Source: an uncultured Adlercreutzia sp. (GTDB taxonomy: Bacteria; Actinomycetota; Coriobacteriia; Coriobacteriales; Eggerthellaceae). Taken from it: 56,171 nt of DNA. The notes beneath the pieces were generated by a model. It was not told where the DNA came from and did not search any database. It saw only the letters and a program-made list of their open reading frames with translations. Made by a program: the position numbers and the translations under genes. Below are positions 49,401 through 50,544 of this stretch, in pieces (position 1 is the first letter of the stretch; each line of letters begins with the position of its first letter). The stretch spans positions 7,222 to 63,392 of the forward strand of contig CAJUFS010000007.1 in the NCBI GenBank assembly GCA_910585575.1, in the 5' to 3' direction.

Positions 49401-50276
49401 CGTGGAAGCCAGTGTCCCCTTTTCGTCAGCCGGATACAGATAGGGGGCATCGAATGTGAGCACCACGGCATCGCCTTCGGCGCTACCGCCCATAAATCCA
49501 CCGTTGAGCTGGGATTTCAGATTTCCCAGTCCGAGCCGCACCTGCATGCGGCGGCCCTTCAGCTGGAAGCTGCCCTCGCTCGAGAACGGCGCTCCCCAGG
49601 CAGCCAGGTCGGAAGTCAACCGCTCGCGGATGTCGTCTTCGCCACCCAAGTCAGCGGGCAGCACCTGGTCGGCGGGCGTCAGTCCAACGGGAGCAAGGGC
49701 CTTCAGGTCTTCCTCGGAAATGGCCACAGCCTGCACATCGGCCACCGATGGCGCGACCGACTCAGACTCAGCAGGTTCATTCTCCTGGTAATCAGCGGTT
49801 TTGTCATCATCGCCCTCAGAGGGAGAAACGGAATCCCCCTGATTTTCGGACGACGTCTTTTCAGCCGAAGCGTTCTCGGAGTTGGCCTTGTCAGCGTCTT
49901 CGTCCTGATTCTGGGCAGACTTCTCCCCTTCTTCGCTCTCAGAATCGCTGGGAGAAGAGGAGTCGGCATCCTCCGAAGCTACCTGTTCGGAAGTCTCTTC
50001 GCTGGCCAGAGCCGAGGAAACCGAAGGGCCGATGGCCGAGAAATCGAACATGGTGAAGGCCAGAAGTACCGACAAGATAACGGCGATCGTCTTCTGCCAC
50101 GGTCGAGTGCGCAAGGGGGCGTTGGTGGAGATCACCGTTGCCGAGGCGCCCTCGACAAAAGAGTCGTTTGCGGAAAGCCCTGGGGCGGCGGTCACCCCCT
50201 CATTCTGCGAGCTTTTTGCCCGTCCCTCGCGGTCTAGGCGGGGGTCTTTGCTATGAGCGCCCCCCCCCCGTGGCAT
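16302..50276 (-). CDS. Giant (about 11,324-residue) LPXTG-anchored surface protein
   Basis: One unbroken frame of 33,975 nt. Order of parts: N-terminal signal with hydrophobic core at about 63-82 and ALA at 89-91; acidic Ser/Glu/Asp stalk to about 180; beta-rich domains; a second acidic linker (about 683-723); about eight ~240-residue modules at about 1570-3560; a long unrecognised beta-rich body with a Pro/Asp linker near 5917-5960; a 13-Cys island (7031-7189); nine SdrD-B-like domains (about 8919-11100) with Ca-type loops such as DANYDG and DLNNDG; P/T/E-rich linkers; LPQTG at 11282-11286, a hydrophobic helix and a basic tail. Such proteins are attached to peptidoglycan by sortase, and adhesion or contact functions are usual. 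No sortase is in the window. The annotated ATG at 50276 lacks a Shine-Dalgarno, and ten G residues fill codons 3-6 (see the poly-G feature). Very few bacterial proteins are this long. Confidence 0.95.
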   Translation of the reverse strand: MPRGGGAHSKDPRLDREGRAKSSQNEGVTAAPGLSANDSFVEGASATVISTNAPLRTRPWQKTIAVILSVLLAFTMFDFSAIGPSVSSALASEETSEQVASEDADSSSPSDSESEEGEKSAQNQDEDADKANSENASAEKTSSENQGDSVSPSEGDDDKTADYQENEPAESESVAPSVADVQAVAISEEDLKALAPVGLTPADQVLPADLGGEDDIRERLTSDLAAWGAPFSSEGSFQLKGRRMQVRLGLGNLKSQLNGGFMGGSAEGDAVVLTFDAPYLYPADEKGTLASTLSAEEWAIRVVRANEAKSAHVGETAQAVADRAHEALMSENVKRLGGRVALYREGVPEGWSAWQLHQNGYARLTDDDFKGGVSGRIVFRYEGGERGKDGKRTEADGRLDADAAMPQFEVGFAGSVIDGGSAALTCGYEVHSYTDADGKTSLGTAMRQGAGSLNLSNVESTAEASLAVEPMGSPTVADGQTGWASHLLTLAIPEHAPAAQSAAFAVSYPADAQGKNGLTAHDLRANRADGNKEEKAADGETEYVGIPGESGLVVLDVTGLSADERATIDPTNAEALEAAGLICLPYQVTDEGRAVVSLKDEAGKVSAGGERVLLVSVPFASENLTLDGTADKSAYQPVRAVFEAQPSLRVLSSAQAFPLREEADIAFARKASVSPAPDQLKPAEGDAAQKPEGDEGDNAASNEPTDDNSANEGGDEGANAPAATEFTKPALPESHPGISGHAVTDANGNFYSLMMQSINPDGNVALYAATDEELLDAFSLTLGYNGDCMMLDQENNIYMVGSTNKATVSLDYAYTSDLYILGTPNDPANIYLEIPYFYRDVDGTIQEVADYNEYCGILADPAVAAKNPDWNTNPMRMMLTSEDMDALFESYDVYSSLSPFPINGADNWKQIEGCYYQEDKNDPESKVFALTGVFRLCPKSFDDPTLALADVFDVAFTANVPENTGGAVKTGCVIESYIDVLTNEAHTCGVVIDNGTSTKEFVRSITFIKSNLQWEMKVTPLTEHQVMWDRYNYHAYKVEIENTSPTFDTPIDLLGFNLTVPNSESGTGGILRSDIASWKADGTPVSADELYGDVWKSGSFIGKPNAGGVLIYDVTDQDTDAASWNVFWDSVDQVKFTNVESLANVQPLAYQTFERNGQMNFLIQNEKDANGELPPLLMPTGNPDHKRSKVTLLVAAPFTTNLSYTPWQEPDTKIQRKTYPNLAFGCYPTVYFGNRGIEGFTWSKSNKNDAQRFEDVFNSVKMRKIASAYDAANDPNAPASVMNEPKFLENGGSGTGRLGYPSHYRLTDFTSQGNIFISGIEKNCDQPSNVVDSLPKYWDLSTITLRVKKDSRNTASPSAATAAAGSLEQWFGGNGKPIIEVQVCTAPKQTQYIEDNQLEWVPLDLEPVDEGISGQWHVWRWGTKGGFAQGALDIAGYLESKGIEAKTRTKLVTGSGLPRWFTGKVRINFADRLPVHEPGVHESSVDAAKVVVDIPIDITFSGIMREPQGEGVSTDPEETIPFTNVATLSNGTPTWVTPVNLGDNAQGFYAGSVRTCLQQVALNPLGPVQPKVQAYGYLTPQEAPGATLSGHSNNEGELYVPVNEERAGFVFNLSNEHESKMEPGSFTTSSFSSGTPIDENATANNAGANNALYSACDCTLLPDGGFVDGVTYPEGSVIHRGHNGFVPSSVVISKGLLACADITSVTLWRVHDGTELGAEGPLTLTREELEPFINRNASSELYGCAVIPQSAWATPEWPDARLDKVKVNFESFDGRVAASSNASPSTTASSVYVAIHGNPGIVGRYPMSGTLATDYRLGNNAVHSSKKAYLHASSPSPEVHAFGYRLERGYAYFQDDATGGSRAAQKVSLGTANESGSSAFSAGSGFAFYIDNHTTSPAHNGSFSTGDLYSIYNDVNGFRGYKTSSVYLNQSLLENMTLRDADAVVLHLRDASGASSTKTLTKAQVLAKRIMTNNKYYANMRHEMSGAIGSSPVGGVLLASDMWNASAGYYLTGLTVNFSYFNPNVFFQHFDRDTYEEASQDAAYTPAVRQKDLLNPTCPLVAFYGAPTLPSGAYLTSPLKSECRLTGSVVASYATSVSPSEELAHSDTGAITPIDPVATNKTFAYLKDRPTDLQTSEKEDDLTVPLEEEREGFVIHVGDTKKVENATSVVGWNILTRDDKLTGKSQILPGYVSTSDLPFTALGDGKRYGFETSRIVVNRYLRNQSDITSIVVKWVKDDGTTGTTSIPRAELDAKYLVNASGATGSGLSVNGSLSGSYVVPRTAWEGYHLVNVRVNYNYLREQTIIHYDEDEDPHTFSSDAMVVLHGSPTMPGTYQVTSTVGTDYGVAGVPNVSKSDTAVLRVKTAEPRVYAFAYRDGTNSITSNPLAAVSTHDAGTNSYNSEQTAHIGFNNAGYHFQVTTENGSMLAPGSFSTSDIPCVQDGNTADYHGFKTSHVVISKGFAANSTIQSVDLTYLDPATGQTAVRTLTAAQLASYRASSGVMAGAYVIPSSAWNGKWLRNVKVNYGKFNGDVQFEGDAYPFSGRYYLHDTGNDQAQKGAFVALLGTPTASLGADGRLDVYGTMTTNYPAGLPQATARSRATLKVKPAQPSVYAFGFSDGGTGGGHYDRSIGSGNGSDGSRTVSIGRGNSGYSFHMATDAGSSIIPGYLEIGTTQVMQRPGTNPADMRGFKATKVVISKAFAAAAQNMTVTFQVSNAVAAPLLSPVTVTLTAAQLAQCRKSDGSYEFAPARWLPTGTADGTVWLRGLRIDFTRFNGGVNFQGQHSGSSYYVDSDALNYDAYVNIYGTPTKSGSMPVSATASTAYAQGSQLTNVSTTHTATLNVQQANPEVYAFSYQGTTAVGFDHSVITRSLGSSASTLDKDRKHVASMGVGDSGYTFHVTTDNGSDMAPGYFETTYTALGTRPGTTDDFRGYQASHVVVSKDFWNNATNPVVKLALTDPATGQSSTLVLTAAQMASYRQSTGALAGGYVIPASVWGGKWLRSVRIDFEKFKGGVQFAGGIADNGLASGNKNYQSWYTAPAPGQGSFVGLYGMPTQPGTLNMKATFATNYGADDRTMDHNGTIVNQGANLEIEQPDPLLAADGYYQRTGTTDLKTTAAGAGEQEVPMAMASAGYWFRLGSGNSSKIMPGQFVTDDLPVSYFDEEQCLRGFDTSRVILGKNLLANADIVSVRIRYAVLGTSGQFSRQSKTISGADLIQYLNAHKVTSGSLAGSVVLTPVDWDNHYFLGIDFDYRSFKPNVSVARSSAASYVAYEGEGSQVGILPVKGTHRSTYYGGGVQDGTASKTPKLKITTIAPELTIDGQWSLDSTVYTPQPPTTLNGWTQWKDPVPYRWGENDLQERAWYNYTLKNHTVSQAKNQDLLIAVEEISGSTPSALRGFVAKELQIDSVSFSGGVLRQGTSEIGYIDFFDSDQGVTGGYQNFASDDAKQKVTLTAADLASRITGTKLSVNLTTLGLKNVKYVRVHFNVLGDNVGGVPSNDFRARLYGHVYTHGARSDAYGRYTRSTAKFYPRTMKYGSDTARDALYDMPIKELIFDAWSEAFRSTNASEGSLASSDHQWNVQVSHVTPPAANGKYAGYRYRVKNTTYARSDTNQIVLSVDSVRNVSSGGLTNIRGFFTETVDLDMGLLWLGSERMTGNDPRTSSLVNLNFVFLDSATGQEKSVTIPKSQLLKPASAQELPGGTHWRTSNPTFDPACSDWGWNNTGGYHFNTRDQAVFGSCAGMYLKRIEINYGVVAPSYFANSILHAQLSGEPNWYNVLDNGPLISTVTAKRTNFPNGLTYPSSFTFNDKADSRLTVRDPVLGIETHAKWGTPGSGTVIDEVPNAQYKSDNMDRYQSQIAVPYDKDFTLYARIFNSSDISKLEMCDVTLDLLMLRENGIYQKGGGTVSAWTGFHTTKVTFKKELLERFGTVGDIMFYGSRDTDTAMDATTPKLKLTPVYNGTALQGFKDQNGTMYSCRSASGALTDLVISEAQLRAAGIDDLKKVYLSKWLEMARDTSTSRPNQLVVFDGYTDREPGDRNVNIAGTAKMFLGGVTNDPNYVITRYDDTAVLVSKMFFDAIAHAGFADQQTNKRFDRWATQADDRHQVRREGVYNREEPDNILQIGYKAQGSLLTDFRQSAGALPNRDHASQYEWELDPWKTFEPSSQSFSSGAEVEIVQNIPHQYFDAYYVKIHPQALSYLQDIVVTYGDGSTYTVSRATIDANKGNAVATANTGGKYTRLNLLAKNGNTHIADFSGTKGNYLRDAFEDYNTTKEPALSERVTKVTYRLRINQNKGVVNPDYGTWFNIETTDTDSYEVTGRFIRQIDETSSVTNVELCIGGRYSGANRTLHQAVERCDNPSRNSNDDFRSKWSWQDYYTSPTYDYDANRWMKKEFKMRHLQARMRLQVTETPNSNRKSPLDKVTNKTNAFDEGEFEDYNVDVSKIDGVQNLPLGSNQNFSVAFTRFQPPRNQMAGEITNGAYDTFNANGYAIEGPDGDRYDSFDDSHYYDFYKSGWRLVSFADEVIIRDTMPKCEPSASSIFYGFMSTGLQIQPGDGSILPYVDKIVFHLRDYPNGESGSTANAVDSTVELKGADIASMVSAYNAGKSWNVLFEHNDGFPCPQLNGEPYVYTLNLKKFQFVTSYDIVLKNLGGSADYNTETGRGYKKFDSWDRGTIDIRVFGRPYAWYLDVPAGASAADKQMIKDHNEQAKKDMLNKIETFSRRYYAPTTDVINKTHNRGANGGYADNDHWRDRAWMLSYPIPYNFYQYLTNNRVTVDGDGEITSGGTRDFADNNRSPNVNYIEARFKNDEDTVLPDRTDYAARISHLRMNVTPGEIARVQHLYLPKNFVKTDAAHDPKWFQVQSVSFTIETKAGEPDQVITYQWTTDAQGNLTNQALANILSGPGASSKYTDCYVLDLEKALREWAAANPDKLPTYKAVGSYFGNIDGGAKGVSVTNTIDGYASNPSVNVDYLKARIKKISVVFDSPEAKLLDENTVLKGDEVLSPTHKMDSFTFAYDSVYVDRTATDFATVQSTTTDPTLGSWGEFSTPTFGKKGCPFNYDTSVETLYTDDIQTKDPNHNALPNSTLQQKTVQGLQDVYHLLGTLKAESVRGSKTQGVFGYDKGEDDVMAPSSYEAASSAARTNVPDGGLHAGDYVEYSLYVGNDPDSKTILEGFNGRFEVGKGQRIIGWEVEKVKQNGVWVDHVSPGRDYPVTAQIGTVSGTMRPAPAQTDLSQTYTNPTPSTVMGTENFDTNHVIEFQIGNPKWDAANAMTDPSTRIFQKGEGIYLRVITQMTSELGSSTYDASENVIFQNDEASYDYRKPRADWKTVSAPIHGYVQYKARGVKNAADCLPVSQPETSPNIDPRQFVWANVTDAGLKLYTYNNVGCNAFYAHGKMKFTNRNQYGSLVWSKTSFYEHDADASRSTATSAVTNHENDPQLNMEFTATQNASSNAMANVDGNPAQMTVSNLINPTYHSTNITVTVNLYDQQRRQGFELTEVPHIANGTKATLKDAAGESIDLRYPLNMPKSTLLKAGPATAGSNGLNGGDNHRPDIKIEYYDKQSGRWLQYADLLALHNQNVQQGNTVNINPFRTVTRVKWTYYDVPASQMVNGQVQPYRLEDVALVGVGRYIDTRINQHRGNPADSWTGRYYKVDVGYTHYHEENTQLDFYKVGESGVTKTDPVKHWLNDGNPAYQTNFADAVRTKADSQASCDFTVYRRVPVVRFQTQAFQSESLALGTYQPFAEQKTGYLPGERIWYKDTVYNVPQGTGANKGCSSLEGEVYNPVFYERIPTKYLLDDEGNTITAAWLQERLQQGGHIRWKDKSGHDVYADRTSDVQLQVTQVDPLTGKVVDPSDPSYTPVTAPDYGGMMVYGNQTKNVAYGNFGKPFADMTPASGSTSLSTEFALFRIEWVPIPDEEPEPDPDNPDPDTPTGPGVGTLPSPHDPLSPADRTAPGNTCLEVGDTIELIFDVYAATDGLPQVYAQLGSGTAANGSGTTGREPAYFPRVGEYWSSWENEGINPLSDNNFGYTAVNSAGVFRVNNANVLMDMDFLHHDAGFTGDKPGTVDIWEMFDGSYTYLPGTAHNGDSDQGLNGAGRIDEETGQGALGAGFLDADVRTSNYVQEARYTPREDMAADSFQKLPQSVWLLTPNYERFNDRQDEYYYTNRDYYYYVMEPRTRGQEVRLAEDLNRPRRWGSLTPILWSETRLHLQKAWLATSSEMVPGATGSLNETGDVESARKYNLYDARESWSHKEGTWEDTAMPAYKGLLYGQYQTALQYHQSYTAKLQALNYGDRTLDGVEFTYIMPRGAEPELDANGNPQVSAQVLSGVNGTSGYDKDPKLNESWANVAAANITVEVVQTPYGEYAGYDAPSASQNPADYRNGITLKSGTTDRSVKPQLSTYEAVASDQPGMRNESYVDSSQPWVLRITVRQPLGKWFGRNADGTAVGANKNVADPDQYQGNAGYKLNVNVKARIFGNNENEAWYDRLMTRPIDTRPVSGANVAQGQIPSPSSSYFQVFDIDHFEGNAAVADTNKADGDINNANQFGMDFRFASRKGTGTADTNPAEHDPQSHVDEDGNFDPDAWEACNLCQNEGGMGLAFDMSYGSPHMPSVGGRMVQNNTVIATDDNPMGAKATNTNQVPWLTAAKDKMQNDDETPIRVYAQTGTSAVQRKPVMRVWNTIGVDGVGSDASQYYMSGESDVRQLNVHVENRYWWNDTAVDLASRNGAEKTELYERRTHTYSVDGGQRGSIPQPAVTVVLPENLAPVNAKTNRPYARLLGVAQPFEHTDASGAREADWSLNIATDATSDSKWKLANNQDVANNLSMYDATVTYEAVDDAGTPIAQDGITPAQCRFVVRFTARSIDEAGNAVVNGPATGEHFIKSNDMETFKFKVVTLGDRVASTQAELNTFQNIRTFVTSAVPAFKFFEDQDIAQDASGKSQNPYRVGNAYQMRYKGDTSDKRLDSRVTRVATDGVVYSSTQPNAEKLSHQPQHFWHGKNGTAIDYTFAASATLESLQRGGTPVSYFCGLKCTEDCTEAWHQCSVTGANACAPVGGCTPACNSLFNSSTCTQNLNPVVQAGTFQGQNFWPYVPYQNWLTYYNYECGANSNYIPWKCTGVPHDHRDMNANSTPNRYKRVWNSHTGQYEFHLIPLNQNGSYPSGSAGNNVFVLDPGYHPYSHCANPCCPSVTGIANPVHTGYVRLTFGTFGVLPADPVFAGMTNDLNDKSSISKEDGESKATNKLPGFSRRYLETERGLDKENVLSQSGMLVEDYFNKFPANSAYYNHPAYTLQKESTRGLNRDTTSRHEEGYTNRVTGTCQASDDSGILTGLKLRAWKSPKLQPSYAVEYQRNVDTDSTDSAKRAVKGQEVYPQGVKTGDPQKDTWQYGDSLWYAASLENIRGEDWNDASPVYHAKMVFSFHLPQQVTLYGDRTLTEDYLKDLFANDECPFYVEWTHTDRDPITGAASEHHTDTLYPGDLIRDGWTVNIVKQPNYGTSTYSDHAVATGASADFAKPDVDQMTDKPDEGAATKEKRRDSEIVVIELAPPDDATDEEFQNHPSLLEAYWDGVRPDGYFGVGDKVTLKLRVRVDNMVSTTLDTAEAPGLSSFIDQSLPLRDQETLRAELSAVRNIAKNLKGFPDALGIVRDKGQLDEVFTWNGDGSAAYMTFHDTELNWLKTTNGGPGWTHRWQNAGTGADGTTHNAGALAAAKPIMPIQDVEEGIVHHDYGFARQEVAGFRSDSQIKDHEQQDITGSNNDFLPKADYDCDGDLTDVFAYAESGTFTLWRPSSSVRGDTLKQRQVVGDPDTKEDSVRDPGMNSEDEGGDGSADSDDDGEVEDSVNRFLITQAVNTGGAVNSFIVDYQVPFYATREATKSDALLPNPGDGRPASQDVVRTRPCVTTLKSGVWEVPGSQYVERDGKRVAANDAARTEEKLRLFVMVRIAKAPRDVNGVDLATTGYGEQNGTSHNKNENYAKLGTDGDRDYFYGEDDAAADGNTAPASGMWLMVGSQNGYAISDKQNVEIDVRQAIRDLQEAGQLSNDIVLGTYGNYDVRQIRWVVKSVELDDNGQPKYSGKQALVDTPETYATPVPHGFLLAVDAAPYDDSTEETKAFTAGNQEADEVDPNRFNVGWERQKNEDGTYTGTYTGGKNDWRLLKTKTSMPTSLTDPAASVTCETEVVEKFSQVLGDEEPDEGSGDDVEPTPSVHLNHFVSGVLRYDDTKYAEFDRVGMGFYITEEDPTLRLRVKQAYFKGTVDSEFAWVEGQPVISQDNSRMIKYTITLNNLSDSQMFQLGITNRKQSTATNPMLSILLPYLEDFGQASLLQDENFQYVPYRSVITQNEDGTYPCPLNDNFKTTAEKEAQTVIIAGVPITQMVTTKGAYSLNGSATAPSQKNNNEECATWVDQAGVERNISTPIWTYHIEKQTMMFAPVTVDPDKPETDPLTYTEMLADPTSLAPGLALWNPWLYQDNVNKGDVKVRDQESVVSLNGSPVKRKFFNWAFTGKPTQYGDMTQAKLRPGEALVIEMLMPISDTATSALGNELLTTTGYGYKAGYYEPYLPEGSTFESVSYAQDSRDANLDDDRNQLIMAMRLQPCSFESLNAVLQNKFAYTRTNSRYSKVVNGPARLTEGDDYYYESETSNPSADESRSKNYIRASFLDILPYEGDVDAMNGSFSTSQNRGSQWNGWIKDLDSIKLILRQPGNAHYNDGVEVEEACHRIYVGPYERRGNKLVALSEADLIKVWQQASTNAKKSLINNLRNNPNALYAQKFIPLSELKSYVASHPAEAETLQKGLRALWVDILDTPSAYTGDMLYLPPRGLLRLTYDMHAPLNLPKYLGDLTGNVVYDMNTDAKPNEGFEGSNPLGAARLAEVTQWNSYVHRVNTASRNDSQANTKNLKLEEKAYAGVFVDAPEERGYLGDYVWVDENWDENKNDTASVALNYDALGRPTTYHQAKNGRYLLSTATRYDSVTGQRVGTFTDADGQQADTSTILKDINFDGQKEDPGVNGVKVELLNENGYPVNRDGQVVTFNATVNEGNGIWQECDEFGNPKYSNNGFAIVASGGAPVSFTTESDYYGNKGYWILSDLKPADYKLRYTFPAEYSAYSLTTKKIGPSRNVALEIERVEDDPNTAANEACLIATTTDTITVKGLKNGDGYDREKFLNGEYDAQHVMYDAMATSYSVGIARPVPYEGTVFRDDVYDNSEEIDPDLYDGFMDWQSDPSQTPAVGAAGYPGTFETRKEQRVPYMQVSVHEYDPETGQLKDEIALDSDGEPAVKTTGMDGLFSFTLKPNRTYGIRTQETIVTRRITPTPYVHANNPLEQAVIDEPMLASDSTAVKLQKRYDNDLTVYGSSGGQTGLFEAVVPVDASGHAVYEQGQTWRGYRVNHRLSLGFIDDTKGYLGDRIWNDANHNGVQDMDEVGVAGVKVTIEQYWWNPEGGTAGIGGWELSPDWDFRTQTTNAAGNYVFKALPVSVIDPQNTMPNAVIDEKPRFLAGYRVRIDQSALAALPDTWSFTYRNNAAPQLDGEEDKIDSDACTSVLQAPTMTSGVTVPSFYLNEKSNAPILQPEFEAGTGPDAMIVLAKPMDFDDTYPYEQFEVRTSALSSRYYNLFESMHTGRWDAGLVRVPTAAISGLVWKDANYDGVQKRTADGSLAADEPGMAGERVLLTQWYFDPTRVNPLDDNSHWFQNLGFGTDNRTTGIVTDGLTAADDATVAAGDVAVLTDENGRYVFDNLPTAYTSNAGEQYLAAYRVRLDAMHVDDPGTPEAIHWLPTRAHHAGALAATDAVRLDSDLLDDATRELIGREPLLGAGQSGSRPRHGQIILARSVAQPNATQASHVTLPSTDVIAGALGNAGTSFDWLHVRNDALQNDGSYEISGGDAGQLPAPTADIDGVLWYDLNNDGVRDDVETGVGGIRVTLERYIPDPDNEDGDGDGWKADPEWYTGWGVDDPAFEADDDPDPWKAYEADCQKGIGSPAAGHSQLTADNGGYLFADLPTQRVEDDGTPVVYAYRVKVTVAPDIRYSYLIAKYQQGGDFTLDSDLRAADASLMNTDAREYDVLLDRADDEAFQGNVVKAAAPNNPNHGFHGAMAGVLGIFAEAMGVESPMNYAYDRASATDRRYNDGSVENPKRGIIEGRVWKDTNYDGDQAMSGGSYDQSEPGMAGVKVRLQRWMWDSPAEGEPKQWIKGTAEEVTTDANGVYRFENVLAATRKENETTMVLLGYTVEVDGDEEKGAGAYPVTLREQTTAAAPSKVGRPNTYGDELAYTEDAYPVRWTVDDSCQRNGVRMLDGRLIIANASVAATQPENNVRGFDISSVYDVKHLDAGFVPPVNSTIEGVVWNDTSYDGKRDYATSLDGAAATHAGVEPEYGLSGVTVVLTRYVRNGEHWVPDTDFGTEGAMRTSTDDEGVYRFKDLPGFKRLSQDSYTLYAYRLRLEDTPEASLCTRFHVSTAGNRFDSDVLSDSAGTPMGLNEVFVEGANGRVRNDGYVLLARPTSASRASQYSFTYAGLSYDPVEPALRQRGGDAGFREPSGREMAGVVWSDDNDGIRQDGEPGIPEVKVELRRYWYKAGVDGEPGLWVLDRDFHGEATEPEQPEGPSEPGEPVEPGEPTEPSEPTDPTDPTEPTDPTDPTEPTDPGESTDPTEPSEPVEPMDPEEPGESTDPEEPGETEEPETPEAPETPVVAAVMKVMAAAFVSVDESEVPTEPSEPTEPTELGESTEPEEPGEPTDPVEPVEPTDPVDPSEPTDPTEPDQPTEPSDPDQPADPTDPDQPVEPEDTWVPRSVLTAEDGTWSFENLDAVGVREVDGQERYVVYGYRVNIPEIPGSYGVTVFGRGDATVTNSSLDEYTTRLVPDEPQNGLTVLAMHYNDNEDVRALIENGPQYTGGNRWSRVGANDYLENDAGLVYMRVAAIKGHAWNDDDNDGLQRGDEERLPGVEMRLERKYIDGAEAPEKFGWLLPDGAPGSDLDEEGEPLEKAERYDPNAVAPEPEPDLPVIPDEPTAPEPGERDDAPGIDAGETPSEGGPSTGEGSGEGVEAAAPLADVNEPDQSVDGDGPVEPTQPGDTVEPEAPSVPEAPATPDAPADSETPAEPEAPKANEWEVVAVQRTDEEGSYSFENLPVIDDEGRAYCYRVVADRPDESKFVPADEGENDNIDNDLNPVYLAVEQTMTVDGVEQPASDDSIAPQAEVADGESSEGEEEPEPASGATDSMHVVHQLNRGLNAYGQYWQKLEPDEWTSVQMRSVDFGVHWENPEDYDDWLTRLIESGWSTRIIKATPLPQTGDLVAMLLLLLLIAAAAATAHEARRRMRRKSEAADVLKD
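17310..23535 (-). repeat. Array of nine SdrD-B-like domains in the giant protein
   Basis: Domain starts fall at about residues 8919, 9196, 9400, 9632, 9891, 10134, 10335, 10537 and 10914. Most open with G-x-V/I-W-x-D-x-N-x-D-G (GLVWKDANYDGVQ, GVLWYDLNNDGVRDD, GRVWKDTNYDGDQ, GVVWNDTSYDGKRD, GHAWNDDDNDGLQ), have G-V-x-V-x-L/I in mid-domain and close with D-x-x-G-x-Y-x-F-x-x-L followed by Y-R-V. The Asp-rich loops match calcium-binding SdrD B repeats of staphylococcal adhesins. The second member (9196) is the most degenerate. Confidence 0.88.
17938..18508 (-). repeat. P/T/E/D-rich tandem repeats inside the eighth SdrD-B domain
   Basis: About 190 residues of EPTDPTDP-type repeats, visible in DNA as near-tandem 9- and 18-bp units (GGGTCAGTC and GGCTCCGTC variants). 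They interrupt the eighth SdrD-B domain, whose two halves flank them (WVLDRDFHGEA before, VLTAEDGTWSFENL after). A single non-repeat hydrophobic island, VVAAVMKVMAAAFVSVDESE, sits in the middle. Confidence 0.85.
28690..29190 (-). other. Cysteine-rich island (13 Cys in about 160 residues) of the giant protein
   Basis: Residues 7031-7189 contain 13 Cys, in patterns such as CGLKCTEDC, HQC, CTPAC and HCANPCC, mixed with His, Trp and Asn. Cys is rare in the rest of the protein as I read it. The segment could be disulfide-stabilised or metal-binding. I recognise no family. Confidence 0.75.
39600..45565 (-). repeat. About eight copies of an unfamiliar ~240-residue module in the giant protein
   Basis: Copies begin near residues 1572, 1838, 2118, 2369, 2608, 2846, 3096 and 3315 (spacing about 219-280). 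The core pattern is: VYAFxY at the start; GY.F.(V)TT..GS.(M)APG.F; GF.(T/A)S.VV(I/V)SK.F; DPATGQ; LTAAQLASYR; Y-V-I-P-x-S-x-W; G-K-W-L-R-x-V-(K/R)-(V/I)-(N/D)-(Y/F)-x-K-F; G-x-V-x-F; and L-x-G-x-P-T. Copies 4 and 6 are most alike; copies 1, 7 and 8 are most divergent. I do not recognise a named domain. Confidence 0.8.
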
Positions 50277-50322
50277 TATTTCGGCTTAAACCGAAATTCG
50301 TAGTGAGCATTTTCCGTTTCAT
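50251..50322 (-). other. Alternative start and short leader frame of the giant gene
   Basis: ATG at 50322 begins MKRKMLTTNFGLSRNNATG, runs through the poly-G tract and stops at TAG 50253-50251 in the present sequence. GGGCGGAAG upstream is a weak ribosome site, yet still better than the site for ATG 50276, which has none. Loss of one G would fuse this leader to the giant frame. It could be the true start, with the gene captured out of frame. A third in-frame start, GTG at 50195, has GAGGGG directly against it, too close for normal use. Confidence 0.55.
50260..50269 (-). repeat. G10 homopolymer at codons 3-6 of the giant gene
   Basis: Ten consecutive G on the coding strand. From ATG 50276 the tract keeps the giant frame open only if its length is 7, 10 or 13. 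From the earlier ATG at 50322 it does so if the length is 9 or 12. Length 11 closes both. Poly-G tracts of 8-12 are classic slipped-strand phase-variation sites. Confidence 0.85.
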
Positions 50323-50348
50323 AATGCTTCCGCCCTTTTTCCTACGTC

Positions 50349-50446
50349 CACCTAGCATCGTTCGCTAGACTTGTCAAAAACATGAGTTAATCAGGTAGAA
50401 TTCACCTAACTTTACAAATTATAGACATTCAGTTAACTGTTTTCAA
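50349..50446 (-). promoter_or_regulatory. Promoter region of the giant gene
   Basis: On the minus strand TTGAAA (50446-50441), 17 nt, TATAAT (50423-50418) is a near-consensus promoter. The palindrome CAGTTAACTG (50430-50439) fills its spacer, a typical repressor site. A second candidate has perfect -35 TTGACA (50377-50372), 17 nt and a weak extended -10 TGCTAGGTG; it would start about 20 nt before ATG 50322. A near-palindrome around GAATTC lies between them. The region is clearly more AT-rich than its neighbours. Confidence 0.65.
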
Positions 50447-50544
50447 TCAAACGGTGTGAAGGAACCCTTGGTCAGGGCGGAAAAGCAATATTTTCGCTGC
50501 ATACAGGATATTTTCAGAAAGTTTACAATTTAGCAACGCAGTCG

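Noticed and set aside
50251-50322. The short frame from ATG 50322 as an independent small gene
   Set aside because: It ends right after the poly-G tract and joins the giant frame with one G fewer, so an alternative start for the giant gene is the better explanation.
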